This document shows, piece by piece, positions 40,797-49,536 of a stretch of DNA of 64,000 nt. The stretch is from assembly GCF_041053055.1 (NCBI RefSeq), contig NZ_CP163443.1, positions 1,674,001 to 1,738,000 of the forward strand, given 5' to 3'. Within the stretch, counting starts at the first letter, position 1. Each line of letters opens with the position of its first letter. The position numbers and the translations under genes were made by a program. A model generated the notes under the pieces. That model was given only the letters and a program-made list of their open reading frames with translations. It made no database searches and had not been told where the DNA came from. The DNA comes from Streptomyces sp. R41. GTDB lineage: Bacteria; Actinomycetota; Actinomycetes; Streptomycetales; Streptomycetaceae.

Positions 40797-41795
40797 ATGT
40801 CGGCAGAACTGCTCCGGCGGGCGCGCGCCGGCGACCGGGACGCGTTCACCGCCCTGGTCGAGCCGCACCGCGGCGAACTGCAGGCGCACTGCTACCGCAT
40901 GCTCGGTTCGCTGCAGGACGCCGAGGACGCGCTGCAGGAGACGCTCCTGGCGGCGTGGCTCGGCCTCGACGGCTTCGAGGGGCGCTCGTCGATCCGCACT
41001 TGGCTCTATCGCATCGCCACCAACCGCTGCCTCAACCTGCTGCGGTCGTCCGCACGACGGCCGGTGAGCGCGGCGCCGCTGCCAGTGCCGACGCCGGAGC
41101 CGACCCGCCTGGGCGAGGTGCCGTGGCTGCAGCCGTATCCCGACGCGCTGCTGGAGGGACTGCCCGATCAGGCGCCGGGGCCCGAGGCCCGGTACGAATC
41201 CCGCGAGGCGATCTCGCTCGCGTTCGTCACCTCCGTCCAGCTGCTGCCGCCGAACCAGCGCGCCGTGCTGCTGCTGCGCGACGTGCTCGGGTACCGCGCG
41301 AAGGAGACCGCCGAGCTGCTCGGGCTCACCGAAGACGCGGTGACCAGCGCACTCAAGCGCGCCCGCGCGACGATCGACATCGCTCACTCGCCCGACCAGC
41401 CGTCGCCGCCCCCACCCGGCGCGCCGCAAGAGCGTGCGCTGCTCGACCGCTTCGTCGCGGCCTTCACCGAACTGGACGTCGACGCGCTCGTCGCGCTGAT
41501 GACCGACGACGCGTGGGTGCGCATGCCGCCCCTGCCATTCGAGTACCGCGGCACCGCGGCGGTGCATGGTTTCTTCACCGCGATCCACGCCCACTGGCGG
41601 CGGATCGACCGGATGGTGCCCGTGCGGGCGAACGGTCAGCCGGCGTGGGGCGCGTACGTCCGCGACCCCGTCACCGGGGGCCTGCATGTCAGGGAAGTCG
41701 TCGTGGTCGGCCTCGCCGGCGACCGTATGTGCGAGCTGACTCGGTTCGAGACGACGCTCGCCCCGTACCTCGGTCTGCCTCGGACGCTCGACTAG
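40797..41795 (+). CDS. ECF sigma factor with SnoaL-like C-terminal domain
   Basis: A 332-residue sigma-70 family factor of the SigG/SigJ-like ECF groups. Region 2 (about 5-75) contains RMLGSLQDAEDALQETLLAAW and RTWLYRIATNRCLNLL. Region 4 (about 135-190) contains LLPPNQRAVLLLRDVLGY and ELLGLTEDAVTSALKRARA. A SnoaL/NTF2-like domain (205-320, LLDRFVAAFTELDVDALVALM) replaces an anti-sigma partner; in this class it is thought to regulate activity in cis. ATG 40797 follows GGAGGTGGCAG. No anti-sigma gene is adjacent. It is divergent from the SDR gene. Confidence 0.88.
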   Translation: MSAELLRRARAGDRDAFTALVEPHRGELQAHCYRMLGSLQDAEDALQETLLAAWLGLDGFEGRSSIRTWLYRIATNRCLNLLRSSARRPVSAAPLPVPTPEPTRLGEVPWLQPYPDALLEGLPDQAPGPEARYESREAISLAFVTSVQLLPPNQRAVLLLRDVLGYRAKETAELLGLTEDAVTSALKRARATIDIAHSPDQPSPPPPGAPQERALLDRFVAAFTELDVDALVALMTDDAWVRMPPLPFEYRGTAAVHGFFTAIHAHWRRIDRMVPVRANGQPAWGAYVRDPVTGGLHVREVVVVGLAGDRMCELTRFETTLAPYLGLPRTLD

Positions 41796-42435
41796 CGTGA
41801 CACGAAGACCTCTGGTTGAGGAGCTGACTTCAGACAGCCCCACACCGCACTCGGAATTCTTCCCCATGGCACAACGACATGCCGGTTAACGTCAACACCA
41901 TCTGTGGTCAACGTAGTTACAGCTCATACGGTTCGTGGTGGGCGAGGCGGCGAGCGTCATGTCGAACTCTGGCGGCGTGGCCTCGGTGAGAAGCCGCTTG
42001 GGGCACTGTGGATGTCGGATGCCTTGCCACGGACTGATGCCGCCCACTTTTCCTAGCTGCTCGCCCAGGCTCTGGAGTGGAAGCTGAACCACGCCACGAG
42101 AGGAATCCACAGCTGGAAGCCCCTGTGTCTGCGGCCACCCAAGGCTGCGAGCTGCTGCATCCACGCCCCCGAACGGTGACACCACATCACGGTCGTTCAT
42201 GGCCAGAGCAACCGGAGCCGCTCAGGTTCACAAGCAGGTAATCATTCACCGTCGACGTCACCTGATGGCGTTCGGTGAGAGGCGGGCCAGGCCCTCTGAG
42301 AGCGCCGCTCGCGAGCGGGTGGCGCTCAACAGTGGTCGGCGCTTGGGATGTGGCAGGCATGGTGCGTGGCGGCAGTGGCCTGTGGAGTGGCCGTCCAGGA
42401 CTCCTCCGCCTCGCGTCCTTCGTTCCGATGACGGT
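41796..42435. other. Gene-poor stretch
   Basis: A minus-strand frame (41892-42200) encodes 102 residues starting NDRDVVSPFGGVDAAARSLG. It has no family resemblance, weak third-position G/C bias and no ribosome binding site, so I do not call it. The segment between the ECF gene and the membrane protein gene is otherwise featureless and may be decayed. Confidence 0.35.
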
Positions 42436-42798
42436 TCAGGAGGCGTGGGCCGGCGCCGTGGCGGAGCGGTACCGGCTGGGCCGGATCAGGACCAGCAAGA
42501 CCGCGGTCAGCGCGATGGACATCGCGGTGACGATGCGGATCCCAGCGGTGACGTCATCGACGATCAGGGCTGGGACGGCGGACAGGGCCGAGATCACGCG
42601 GGTGACGGCGGTGATGGTGAAGCCGGTGCGGTTGCCCCTCCAGGCGAGGACCGCCGCGGCGAGGGTGACGACGCCGAGGACCGTCGTGGCGATGGCGACG
42701 CCCCTGGGCGGGTGCTCGCCGTCGGTGATCAGGACGCTGAGTACGTCGCTCAGGCCGAGCAGGATCGCGAGGACCAGGCCGGTCCTGATGGTTTTCAT
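42436..42798 (-). CDS. Hypothetical membrane protein
   Basis: A 120-residue protein with four hydrophobic helices (TGLVLAILLGLSDVLSVLI, VAIATTVLGVVTLAAAVLAW, GFTITAVTRVISALSAVPALI and IVTAMSIALTAVLLVLI). It is of a type common in actinobacteria without known function. It overlaps the upstream VOC gene by ATGA, so the two are translated together, under the TetR regulator divergent from that operon. Confidence 0.78.
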   Translation of the reverse strand: MKTIRTGLVLAILLGLSDVLSVLITDGEHPPRGVAIATTVLGVVTLAAAVLAWRGNRTGFTITAVTRVISALSAVPALIVDDVTAGIRIVTAMSIALTAVLLVLIRPSRYRSATAPAHAS

Positions 42799-43271
42799 GA
42801 GGTGCTCCCTTCGAGGTCGGTGCCGGTGGCCGTGCTGGTGACCGAGCGCCCGTATCCCGGGCGTGCCGAGTGGTCGTTGCCGTGTGCAGCCCAGCTGTAG
42901 AGGTGCAGTTCGAGGCCGTCGGGATCGTTGAACACCAGCAGCCAGCCGATGGACGCCTCGATAAGGGGCGAATGCGCCACGCCCTGCGCGTCGAGGTGCG
43001 CGGCCCAGGCCTCCACGTCGGCCCGCCCCTGCACGGCAAAGCTGACGGGGTCGAAGCCCTGGCAGCCGCGCGCCGCCTGCGGGTTCTCGCGGAACGCGAC
43101 GAGGACAGGGCCCAGCCCCGGCATCTCGCCTGCCGCGCCCCGTTCGACTCCGTCGGCGTCGGGGAACTTCAGCGTGACCTTGAGGCCGAAGACGCGGCCG
43201 TACCAGTCCAGCGAGCGGGAGAGGTCGGTGACGGGGATCTTCACATGGTGGATCCCTGCAAGCTCAGGCAT
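42795..43271 (-). CDS. VOC/glyoxalase family protein
   Basis: A 158-residue vicinal-oxygen-chelate protein. Two beta-alpha-beta modules are visible: IHHVKIPVTDLSRSLDWYGR (metal His at the start) and the second with VSFAVQGRADVEAWAAHL and LLVFNDPDGLELHLYSW (metal Glu near the end). Such proteins are dioxygenases, isomerases or resistance proteins. Operon with a membrane protein and a divergent TetR gene suggests an inducible detoxification function; the substrate is unknown. ATG 43271 matches the family start. Confidence 0.85.
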   Translation of the reverse strand: MPELAGIHHVKIPVTDLSRSLDWYGRVFGLKVTLKFPDADGVERGAAGEMPGLGPVLVAFRENPQAARGCQGFDPVSFAVQGRADVEAWAAHLDAQGVAHSPLIEASIGWLLVFNDPDGLELHLYSWAAHGNDHSARPGYGRSVTSTATGTDLEGSTS

Positions 43272-43292
43272 GGTGCGACCCTTCCATTTTCA

Positions 43293-43309
43293 CCGCAGCT
43301 CTACTGCGG
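43293..43309. promoter_or_regulatory. Candidate TetR operator CCGCAG-N5-CTGCGG
   Basis: A perfect inverted repeat with 6-bp arms, midway in the 62-bp gap between the VOC operon and the divergent TetR gene. The position fits repression of both directions by the TetR protein. Confidence 0.55.
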
Positions 43310-43333
43310 CTAATTGGCCTTAGAATGCTCCTC

Positions 43334-43981
43334 ATGACCGACCCCGTCAAGCACACGAGGCAGTACCGATCGACGAAGCGGGCCGCCTCGGCGGCACAGA
43401 CCCGCGCCCGCATCCGAGCCGCGGCCGCCAAGCTGTTCGCCGAGCAGGGCTACGCCGCCACGAAGATGAAGGAGGTGGCGGCACTGGCAGGGGTCGGCGA
43501 GCGCACCCTCTACGACGCCTTCCCCACGAAGGCGGCGCTGTTCGGCCACACCCTCGGGGTCGCGACCGTGGGCGACGAGGAGCCGGTGCCCGTATCGGAC
43601 CGACCGGAGATACAAGCGGTTCGCAAGCAACCCGACCCTCGAGCGGCCATCACCGACACCGTCGCCTACGTCACTGAACTGCTGGAACGCGCCGGAGATC
43701 TGATTATGGTCAGCGTCGAGGCGGCCGGAGCGGACCCGGACATGCGCGCAGCCGCCGACGCCGGCGCGCAGGCAACCCACAAGGTCTACCTGGCACTCAC
43801 CACAGCCCTTCAACAACAGGGCACCCTGCGACCAGGCCTCGACGCGGCCACGGCGGCCGACATCTTCTACGCCCTGGGCTCCCCGCACATGCACCAACTG
43901 CTGCGCCGCCACCGACGCTGGCCGGCCAAGAACTACCGCGCCTGGCTGGAGCGCGTTCTGATCAGCGAGCTGCTGGGCTGA
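43334..43981 (+). CDS. TetR-family regulator
   Basis: A 215-residue TetR-type repressor. The helix-turn-helix (about residues 20-66) reads RIRAAAAKLFAEQGYAATKM and GVGERTLYDAFPTKAALF, a full match to the family. The ligand domain includes ITDTVAYVTELLERAGDLIM and ADIFYALGSPHMHQLL. Start ATG 43334; an ATG at 43325 is equally in frame. It is divergent from the VOC/membrane protein operon and probably represses it until a ligand binds. Confidence 0.9.
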   Translation: MTDPVKHTRQYRSTKRAASAAQTRARIRAAAAKLFAEQGYAATKMKEVAALAGVGERTLYDAFPTKAALFGHTLGVATVGDEEPVPVSDRPEIQAVRKQPDPRAAITDTVAYVTELLERAGDLIMVSVEAAGADPDMRAAADAGAQATHKVYLALTTALQQQGTLRPGLDAATAADIFYALGSPHMHQLLRRHRRWPAKNYRAWLERVLISELLG

Positions 43982-44203
43982 CACACGCCGCGAAATCGTC
44001 GCGCCGCGGTCGACGGCGTACCGGCAGCACGAAAAGAGTTGCCGGAACCCTGCGACGCGCGCTTGAAGAAACCGCGTGCGCTCCGCGGGGCCGTGAATCC
44101 CGGAGCGTTGGGCGACAGCAAGAGGGCAATGTACGGACGAGCTTCCTTCGATCTCCTTCGGAACCGCATTCTCATCAAGCCGTAGTCTTCCGGCGTGCGC
44201 TAA

Positions 44204-44614
44204 CTGGCAGAACCATTCATCCTCGGTGCCCTCAAGCGGGGTCGTTCCGTCGAGCAGTTCCTCGGACCGTCCGGAAGCTCCGAGCGGCTCGGAATCCACT
44301 GGCTCGAGATACGGCCGGCACAAGGGACCTGCGAGGTCTATCTGCACGCCGCTCTCGACTGCGAACCCCTGACTGGCGACCTGGATTCGCTGCCACCGCT
44401 GTTCGACGGCGAGGAAGAGGACTTCGGCCTCGTTCTGGCAATCACGAACGATCCGCTTGCCGCCCTGGACGCTGCCGAGACCCGGACCGGAGCTGTGCGC
44501 GAACGCTGGGTAAACCAGTCCATGGCAGGTGACGAGTACGTCGACTACGTACTGGCCGGCCGCCCCGCCACGGCACCTGACGGCCGACCGTGGCCCACTC
44601 CGCAGCCATCCTGA
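44204..44614 (+). CDS. Hypothetical protein readable from a CTG codon
   Basis: A 136-codon frame with clear coding character directly after an in-frame TAA: CTG, then AEPFILGALKRGRSVEQFLG. It continues LGIHWLEIRPAQGTCEVYLH, PPLFDGEEEDFGLVLAITND and RWVNQSMAGDEYVDYVLAGR to the stop at 44612. Codon third positions are strongly G/C, as in neighbouring real genes. No ATG, GTG or TTG lies near the natural N-terminus, so either CTG initiates or an ATG mutated and the gene is dying. No ribosome binding site is seen. I recall similar Streptomyces proteins of unknown function beginning MxxPFxLGAL. Confidence 0.6.
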   Translation: MAEPFILGALKRGRSVEQFLGPSGSSERLGIHWLEIRPAQGTCEVYLHAALDCEPLTGDLDSLPPLFDGEEEDFGLVLAITNDPLAALDAAETRTGAVRERWVNQSMAGDEYVDYVLAGRPATAPDGRPWPTPQPS

Positions 44615-45169
44615 TCAACGGCTTCACGAAACTCCGGTCAGAGCCTTGAAATTCCCCACCCGTGCTCGGGTCATTCCCCACATCGCCGCCGCCCGACGCG
44701 CCGCAGCCCCCGAGCCAGCCGTCTGACCGGGCCCAGGAAAGATCGCCCCCGGCTCCTCCCCCGAGGAAGCGCTGCCACTCCAGCCCCGCGGAGCTCACTC
44801 ATGTCCGAAGGAGGCATCCGGAGTACCACCAAGCTCACGAAAACTCGGACACAGCAGGTAGGGAGCACCGATACAAGGGCCACATGCTTGCCACCGATCA
44901 ACAGAGATTGCGCCACGCTGCGCCATCAGGTTGATCTCTACCGGCCAGCAGCAGCAACCTGGTCCGGCGGTCATCCCCGCCTGCGCGAGAACGACCCCGA
45001 CGCACCACCCTGACGGATCGTCAGAAAAGTCGGCAAAGGGGCAGCATCAGTCCGAACAGACACGGTTCCACCCGACCACACCTGCACATAAACTGACACC
45101 CCACCGCATGCCCGCTGACCTGCTAGAACGCGGCGGTTGAGCCGATCCGCCAGAGTGAGGAGCGACCCC
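44615..45169. other. No recognisable gene; lone CRISPR-repeat-like sequence
   Basis: The right end of the accessory region. Frames on both strands look non-coding. At about 44969-44996, GGTCATCCCCGCCTGCGCGA followed by GAACGACC resembles a degenerate type I-E CRISPR repeat, but it is single and no cas gene is near. The promoter for plsC presumably lies in the last 100 bp. Confidence 0.35.
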
Positions 45170-45895
45170 ATGTTCTACTACGTCCTCAAATACGTCCTTC
45201 TCGGGCCGCTGCTGAGGCTTGTCTTCCGGCCCCGGATCGAGGGCCTTGAGAACATCCCGCCGTCGGGCCCCGCCATCGTCGCCGGCAACCATCTGTCGTT
45301 CTCTGACCACTTCCTGATGCCCGCGATCCTCAAGCGGCGGATCACCTTCCTCGCGAAGGCCGAGTACTTCACCGGCCCCGGTATCAAGGGCCGGCTGACG
45401 GCCGCCTTCTTCCGCAGCGCCGGGCAGATCCCGGTGGACCGCTCCGGCAAGGAGGCGGGCCAGGCCGCGATCCGCGAAGGACTCGGCGTGCTGCGCAAGA
45501 ACGAACTGCTCGGCATCTATCCGGAGGGCACCCGCTCGCACGACGGCCGCCTGTACAAGGGCAAGGTCGGCGTCGCGGTGATGGCCCTCAAGGCCCAAGT
45601 CCCCGTGATTCCCTGCGCGATGATCGGCACCTTCGAGGCCCAGCCCCCGGGCAAGGTCATCCCGAACATCCATCCCGTCGTGATCCGCTTCGGCAAGCCC
45701 CTCGACTTCTCCCGCTACGCCGGGATGGAGAACGAGAAGGCCGTCCTGCGTGCCATCACCGACGAGATCATGTACGCCATCCTCACCCTCTCCGAGCAGG
45801 AGTACGTCGACCGGTACGCGGCCGTCGTCAAGGCCGAGGAAGCCGCCGAGAGCGCGGCGAAGGCCCGCTCGTTCCCGCGGATGCCGCTGAGCTGA
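45170..45895 (+). CDS. plsC: 1-acyl-glycerol-3-phosphate acyltransferase
   Basis: A 241-residue membrane-associated acyltransferase of phospholipid synthesis, making phosphatidic acid from lysophosphatidic acid. The catalytic HxxxxD motif is AGNHLSFSDHFLMP (about residues 40-52). Motif II is GQIPVDRSGKEAGQAA, and motif III is LLGIYPEGTRSHDGRLYKGK. Motif IV-like PVIPCAMIGTFEAQPPG follows. ATG 45170 follows GAGGAGCGACCCC. It marks return to core-genome character after the accessory region. Confidence 0.92.
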   Translation: MFYYVLKYVLLGPLLRLVFRPRIEGLENIPPSGPAIVAGNHLSFSDHFLMPAILKRRITFLAKAEYFTGPGIKGRLTAAFFRSAGQIPVDRSGKEAGQAAIREGLGVLRKNELLGIYPEGTRSHDGRLYKGKVGVAVMALKAQVPVIPCAMIGTFEAQPPGKVIPNIHPVVIRFGKPLDFSRYAGMENEKAVLRAITDEIMYAILTLSEQEYVDRYAAVVKAEEAAESAAKARSFPRMPLS

Positions 45896-45969
45896 CCCGC
45901 GGGCCCGGCGAATCTGCCGAGGGCTAAATCCACTGGGAGACCATGCGCTCGCCGCCGTACGGTCCCGTC

Positions 45970-46995
45970 ATGAGACGAGCTGTGGTGATCGGGGCGACGG
46001 GACAGATCGGGCGGGCGGCCGTGGGTGCGCTCGTGCGGGACGGCTGGGACGTGACGGCCGCGTCACGTGGCGGGGGCCGGGACGAGACCTGGCCCAAGGA
46101 CGTACGGAGCGCACGACTCGACCGCGAGGACGACGCGGCGCCGGCCTCGGTGATCGGCGACGGCTGCGACGTGGTCGTCGACATCGTCGCCTACGGAGCG
46201 GGGCACGCACGGCAGTTGACGGGCCTGGCCGATCGCGTCGGCTCGGCCGTGGTGATCTCCAGCGTGTCGGTGTACGAGGACGACAGCGGGCGCGGCTTCG
46301 ACACGCAGTCGCAGCCGGACGGCTTCCCGGAGTATCCGGTGCCGATCCCGGAGAGTCAGCGCACCGTGCGGCCCGGTGACGACACGTACAGCAGCCGGAA
46401 GGTCGCCCTGGAACGCGAACTCCTCGCCTTGGGCGGCCAGTTGCCGACGACCCTGCTGCGCGCGGGTGCCATCCACGGCCCGTACTGCCGTTCGCCCCGC
46501 GAGCTGTATTTCGTCAAGCGCAACCTCGACGGCCGGCGCAGGCGGATCCTCCCCTTCGGCGGCAGGAGCCGCTTTCATCCGGCGAGCGTCCACAACCTCG
46601 CCGAGCTGGTCCGCCTGGCGGCCGCGCGGCCGGGATCGCGCGTCCTGAACGCCTGTGACCCCGATGCGCCCACGGTGGCGGAGATCGGCGCGGCGATCGA
46701 CGGTGTGATGGGCGTGGAGAGCGAGAACATCCTGGTGGAGGGCCCCCCTCCTGCCCCCACGGTGGGCGACACGCCCTGGTCGGTTCCGCATCCCGTGATC
46801 TGCGACATGACCGCGGCCGAAAGGGAGTTGGGATACCGCCCGGTGGTCCGGTACGCCGAGACACTCCCGGAGACGGTCGCCTCGATCGAACGTCAACTCG
46901 CCGGGCGGGACTGGCGCGTGGCGTATCCCGCGATGCTCCGGGCGTACGGGGATCTCTTCGACTACGCGGCGGAGGACGCCTGGCTGACGACATGA
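45970..46995 (+). CDS. NAD-dependent epimerase/dehydratase family protein
   Basis: A 341-residue extended SDR (atypical). The cofactor motif VVIGATGQIGRAAVGALVRDGW opens the protein. VVDIVAYGAGHARQL and VVISSVSVYEDDSGRG follow. The catalytic Tyr-x-x-x-Lys equivalent reads YSSRKVALEREL (about residues 148-152). The lower half (FHPASVHNLAELVRLAAARP, ACDPDAPTVAEIG) is typical of nucleoside-sugar or isoflavone-reductase-like members. The substrate is unknown. It is convergent with the peptidase gene, with a strong shared terminator between. Confidence 0.83.
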   Translation: MRRAVVIGATGQIGRAAVGALVRDGWDVTAASRGGGRDETWPKDVRSARLDREDDAAPASVIGDGCDVVVDIVAYGAGHARQLTGLADRVGSAVVISSVSVYEDDSGRGFDTQSQPDGFPEYPVPIPESQRTVRPGDDTYSSRKVALERELLALGGQLPTTLLRAGAIHGPYCRSPRELYFVKRNLDGRRRRILPFGGRSRFHPASVHNLAELVRLAAARPGSRVLNACDPDAPTVAEIGAAIDGVMGVESENILVEGPPPAPTVGDTPWSVPHPVICDMTAAERELGYRPVVRYAETLPETVASIERQLAGRDWRVAYPAMLRAYGDLFDYAAEDAWLTT

Positions 46996-46996
46996 G

Positions 46997-47028
46997 GGAG
47001 GGGCGGCCGGAACTCCGGCCGCCCCTCC
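46997..47028. terminator. Bidirectional terminator
   Basis: A perfect 14-bp stem (GGAGGGGCGGCCGG with CCGGCCGCCCCTCC), loop AACT, starting at the stop of the plus-strand gene and 16 nt from the end of the convergent peptidase gene. It can serve both. Confidence 0.88.
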
Positions 47029-47043
47029 GTCACTTGATGACGA

Positions 47044-48639
47044 CTACGGCGTCGGCGTGGCGTGCGGCGTGCACGTCACGTCGCTGCTGTCCGTCTTACC
47101 GGTCAGCAGGTAGGCGTCCACCCGGGAGTTGATGCACGGGTTGACCAGTCCGGTCACGCCGTGCGAGCCCGCGTCCTTCTCGGTGATCAGGCGGGAGCCC
47201 TTGAAGCGCTTGTGCAGTTCGACGGCGCCGGGGTACGGAGTGGCGGCGTCACGCGTGGACTGCACGATCAGGACGGCCGGCAGCCCCTTGCCCGTCTTCA
47301 CATCCACCGGGGTCTGCTGCTTGACCGGCCAGGTGGCGCACGGCAGGTTCATCCACGCGTTGGCCCACGTCATGAACGGGTAGTCCTTGTTGAGCCGCGT
47401 GTTGTCCCGGTCCCACCTCTTCCAGCTGGTGGGCCACTTGGCGTCCGTGCACTCGACGGCCGTGTAGACGGCGTTGCCGTTCTCCGAGGCGATGTTGCCC
47501 GCGGTGTCCGACAGGTCGGGCGCGGCGGCGTCGACGAGCGCCTGGGTGTCACCGGCGACGTACTTGCTGAACACCGTCGCGACCGGCACCCACGAGGAGT
47601 CGTAGTACGGGGCGCTCTGGAAGAAGGAGATGAGCTCGGCGGGGCCGACGACGCCACCCAGCGGGCTCTGCTTCGCCGTGGCGCGCAGCTTCAGCCACTG
47701 GTCCTGCACCTTGGCACGGGTGTCGCCGAGGTGGAAGGTGGCGTCGTTCTTGGCGACCCAGTCCTCCCAGTCCTTCCAGCGGCCCTCGAAGGCGATGTCC
47801 TGCTCCAGGTTGGCCTGGTACCAGATGTTCTCGCGCGACGGGTTGACGACACTGTCGACGACCATGCGCCGGACGTGGCCCGGGAAGAGCGTGCCGTAGA
47901 CGGCGCCGAGGTACGTACCGTACGAGACGCCCAGGTAATTGAGCTTCTTCTCCCCGAGTGCGGCCCGGATGACGTCCAGGTCGCGTGCGGTGTTCGGCGT
48001 GGTCATCTGCGGCAGCATGTCGCCGCTGCGCTCGGCACAGCCGTCCGCGTACTCGGCGGCCAGCTTGCGCTGGGCGAGCTTGTCGGCCTCCGTGTCCGGG
48101 ACCGGGTCGGCCTTGGGCGCCTTCACGAACTCCTGCGGGTCGATGCAGGAGATGGGCGCCGAGTGGCCCACACCGCGCGGGTCGAAGCCCACGAAGTCGT
48201 ACGCCTTGGCGGTGTTCGCCCAGATGGCGTTCTTGGTGGTCACGCGGCGCGGGAAGCGCATGCCCGAACCACCGGGGCCGCCCGGGTTGTAGACGAGAGC
48301 GCCCTGGCGCTCCTCCTTGGTGCCCGTGTTCCCGATGCGGTCCACGGCCAGCTTGATCTGCTTGCCGTTCGGGTGGGCGTAGTCGAGCGGCACGCTGACC
48401 CAGCCGCACTGGATCGGCTTCTCGAAGCCCCAGTCCGCGGGGCAGTCCTGCCAGTCGATCCCGGCCTTGGCGGCCCGCTCCGCGGCGATGGCCGCTCCGC
48501 GCTGCTCCCGGCTCTGACCGTGGCGTGAGTCGGCGGTGGCCGACGGGGCCGCCACGGCTCCGGCTATCAGGGTCGCCGTGACAAGCGCTCCGGCCGAACC
48601 GAACGCTGTCACCCGTCTCGACGGTCTCATGGACCTCAA
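47044..48639 (-). CDS. Secreted tripeptidyl aminopeptidase-like hydrolase
   Basis: A 531-residue exported alpha/beta hydrolase of the Streptomyces tripeptidyl aminopeptidase (Tap/SlpD) group, releasing tripeptides from protein N-termini outside the cell. A Sec signal peptide is clear (VTAFGSAGALVTATLIAGAVAAPSATA, cleaved near residue 36). Catalytic motifs are the oxyanion GALVYNPGGPGGSGM and the nucleophile in LNYLGVSYGTYLGAVYG (Ser near residue 238). The Asp is in VQSTRDAATPYPGA and the His in KDAGSHGVTG. Two cysteines near the C-terminus (NPCINS, VTCTPH) likely pair. The leader holds an inverted repeat. Confidence 0.9.
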   Translation of the reverse strand: MRSMRPSRRVTAFGSAGALVTATLIAGAVAAPSATADSRHGQSREQRGAAIAAERAAKAGIDWQDCPADWGFEKPIQCGWVSVPLDYAHPNGKQIKLAVDRIGNTGTKEERQGALVYNPGGPGGSGMRFPRRVTTKNAIWANTAKAYDFVGFDPRGVGHSAPISCIDPQEFVKAPKADPVPDTEADKLAQRKLAAEYADGCAERSGDMLPQMTTPNTARDLDVIRAALGEKKLNYLGVSYGTYLGAVYGTLFPGHVRRMVVDSVVNPSRENIWYQANLEQDIAFEGRWKDWEDWVAKNDATFHLGDTRAKVQDQWLKLRATAKQSPLGGVVGPAELISFFQSAPYYDSSWVPVATVFSKYVAGDTQALVDAAAPDLSDTAGNIASENGNAVYTAVECTDAKWPTSWKRWDRDNTRLNKDYPFMTWANAWMNLPCATWPVKQQTPVDVKTGKGLPAVLIVQSTRDAATPYPGAVELHKRFKGSRLITEKDAGSHGVTGLVNPCINSRVDAYLLTGKTDSSDVTCTPHATPTP

Positions 48640-48648
48640 GTGGGACCT

Positions 48649-48677
48649 CCCCGTACCTCGTTGCGATTGGTACGGGG
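48649..48677. promoter_or_regulatory. Inverted repeat in the peptidase leader
   Basis: CCCCGTACC (48649-48657) and GGTACGGGG (48669-48677) are perfect complements with an 11-nt spacer. The repeat lies just upstream of the peptidase start. It could be an operator or a leader RNA hairpin that affects ribosome access. Confidence 0.5.
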
Positions 48678-48777
48678 ATCCTTTCGGCTATGAGGTCCCT
48701 GAGAACAGATGTGACCGGCCTTCTTTACTAATCCGATAGCCGGTATCCGCTGTTCCGTTGAGCGGAGAGGCCGTCTT

Positions 48778-49536
48778 TCAGCCGAACATCCGCAGCGTCT
48801 CGTCCAACACGCGCCGCAGCCGCAGCCCGTCGGGCGCGAGCACGGTCACCAGCACGGCCGGCCCGACGAGCGGCGTGAGCGCCGCATACTCCCCCAGCAG
48901 ACGCGCCCTCGCCGGCTCCTTCTCGAACTCCGGCCGCACGACGACGAGTTGCCCCAGAGCCCGATGCCCCGCGAGGACGGCGGGCCCGTCCCACCCACCG
49001 GGCGCACCAGGCCCGCACGCCAACTCCTGGTCCAGCAACGGCCGTCCACCGAGCCGCACGGTAAGACGGCTGGTGAGCCGCCCGGGTTCCTCACCCACCC
49101 GGCCGAGTACCTGCTCCTCCCGGAAGACGAGCCGAGCACCCTCGTCGAGGTCAATGCGCGAGGAGACGTACAGTTCGCTACCGCCCGCGGAGATCAACTG
49201 CTCGGGCAGCCAGCACAGTTCTCCCCCGTCGGCGACGTGGAGCCGCACATCGTAGTGCGCCTCCCCCTTGTTCTGCCCCGGCAGCGCGATGGTGGCGGCG
49301 GCCGACCCGACGTGCAGCCGCGCCCCCTGCCCCACCTCCGCCTCGACGGTGAAGTGATCACCGCCGAGCGGACCGCTCATCGCGCCGACGAGCATGACGC
49401 GCGCCTCGCAGCCGCCGGCCCGGGTACGGCGCAGGGCGAGCGGCCCGTCCCCCTCCAGCACGGGCAGCGAGGTCCCACCCCGCCCGTCGTCCCGAGCCGA
49501 GATCCGCGCGGTGGCCCGCACTCCCGCAGTCGTCAT
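48778..49536 (-). CDS. ureD: Urease accessory protein UreD
   Basis: A 252-residue UreD (UreH), a scaffold that binds apo-urease with UreF and UreG during nickel insertion. Matching segments are [25 protein letters not shown] (beta-rich start), [23 protein letters not shown] and [24 protein letters not shown] 49536 overlaps the ureG stop by ATGA, favouring it over an ATG at 49569. It is the last gene of the urease operon. Confidence 0.9.
   Translation of the reverse strand: MTTAGVRATARISARDDGRGGTSLPVLEGDGPLALRRTRAGGCEARVMLVGAMSGPLGGDHFTVEAEVGQGARLHVGSAAATIALPGQNKGEAHYDVRLHVADGGELCWLPEQLISAGGSELYVSSRIDLDEGARLVFREEQVLGRVGEEPGRLTSRLTVRLGGRPLLDQELACGPGAPGGWDGPAVLAGHRALGQLVVVRPEFEKEPARARLLGEYAALTPLVGPAVLVTVLAPDGLRLRRVLDETLRMFG

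Noticed and set aside
41892..42200. Minus-strand 102-residue frame in the gene-poor stretch
   Set aside because: Weak third-position G/C bias, no ribosome binding site, and no recognisable family.
44969..44996. CRISPR-repeat-like sequence GGTCATCCCCGCCTGCGCGA followed by GAACGACC
   Set aside because: Only one copy was found, it is imperfect relative to type I-E repeats, no spacers or cas genes are near, and GC-rich palindromic matches of this length occur by chance. Not called as an array.
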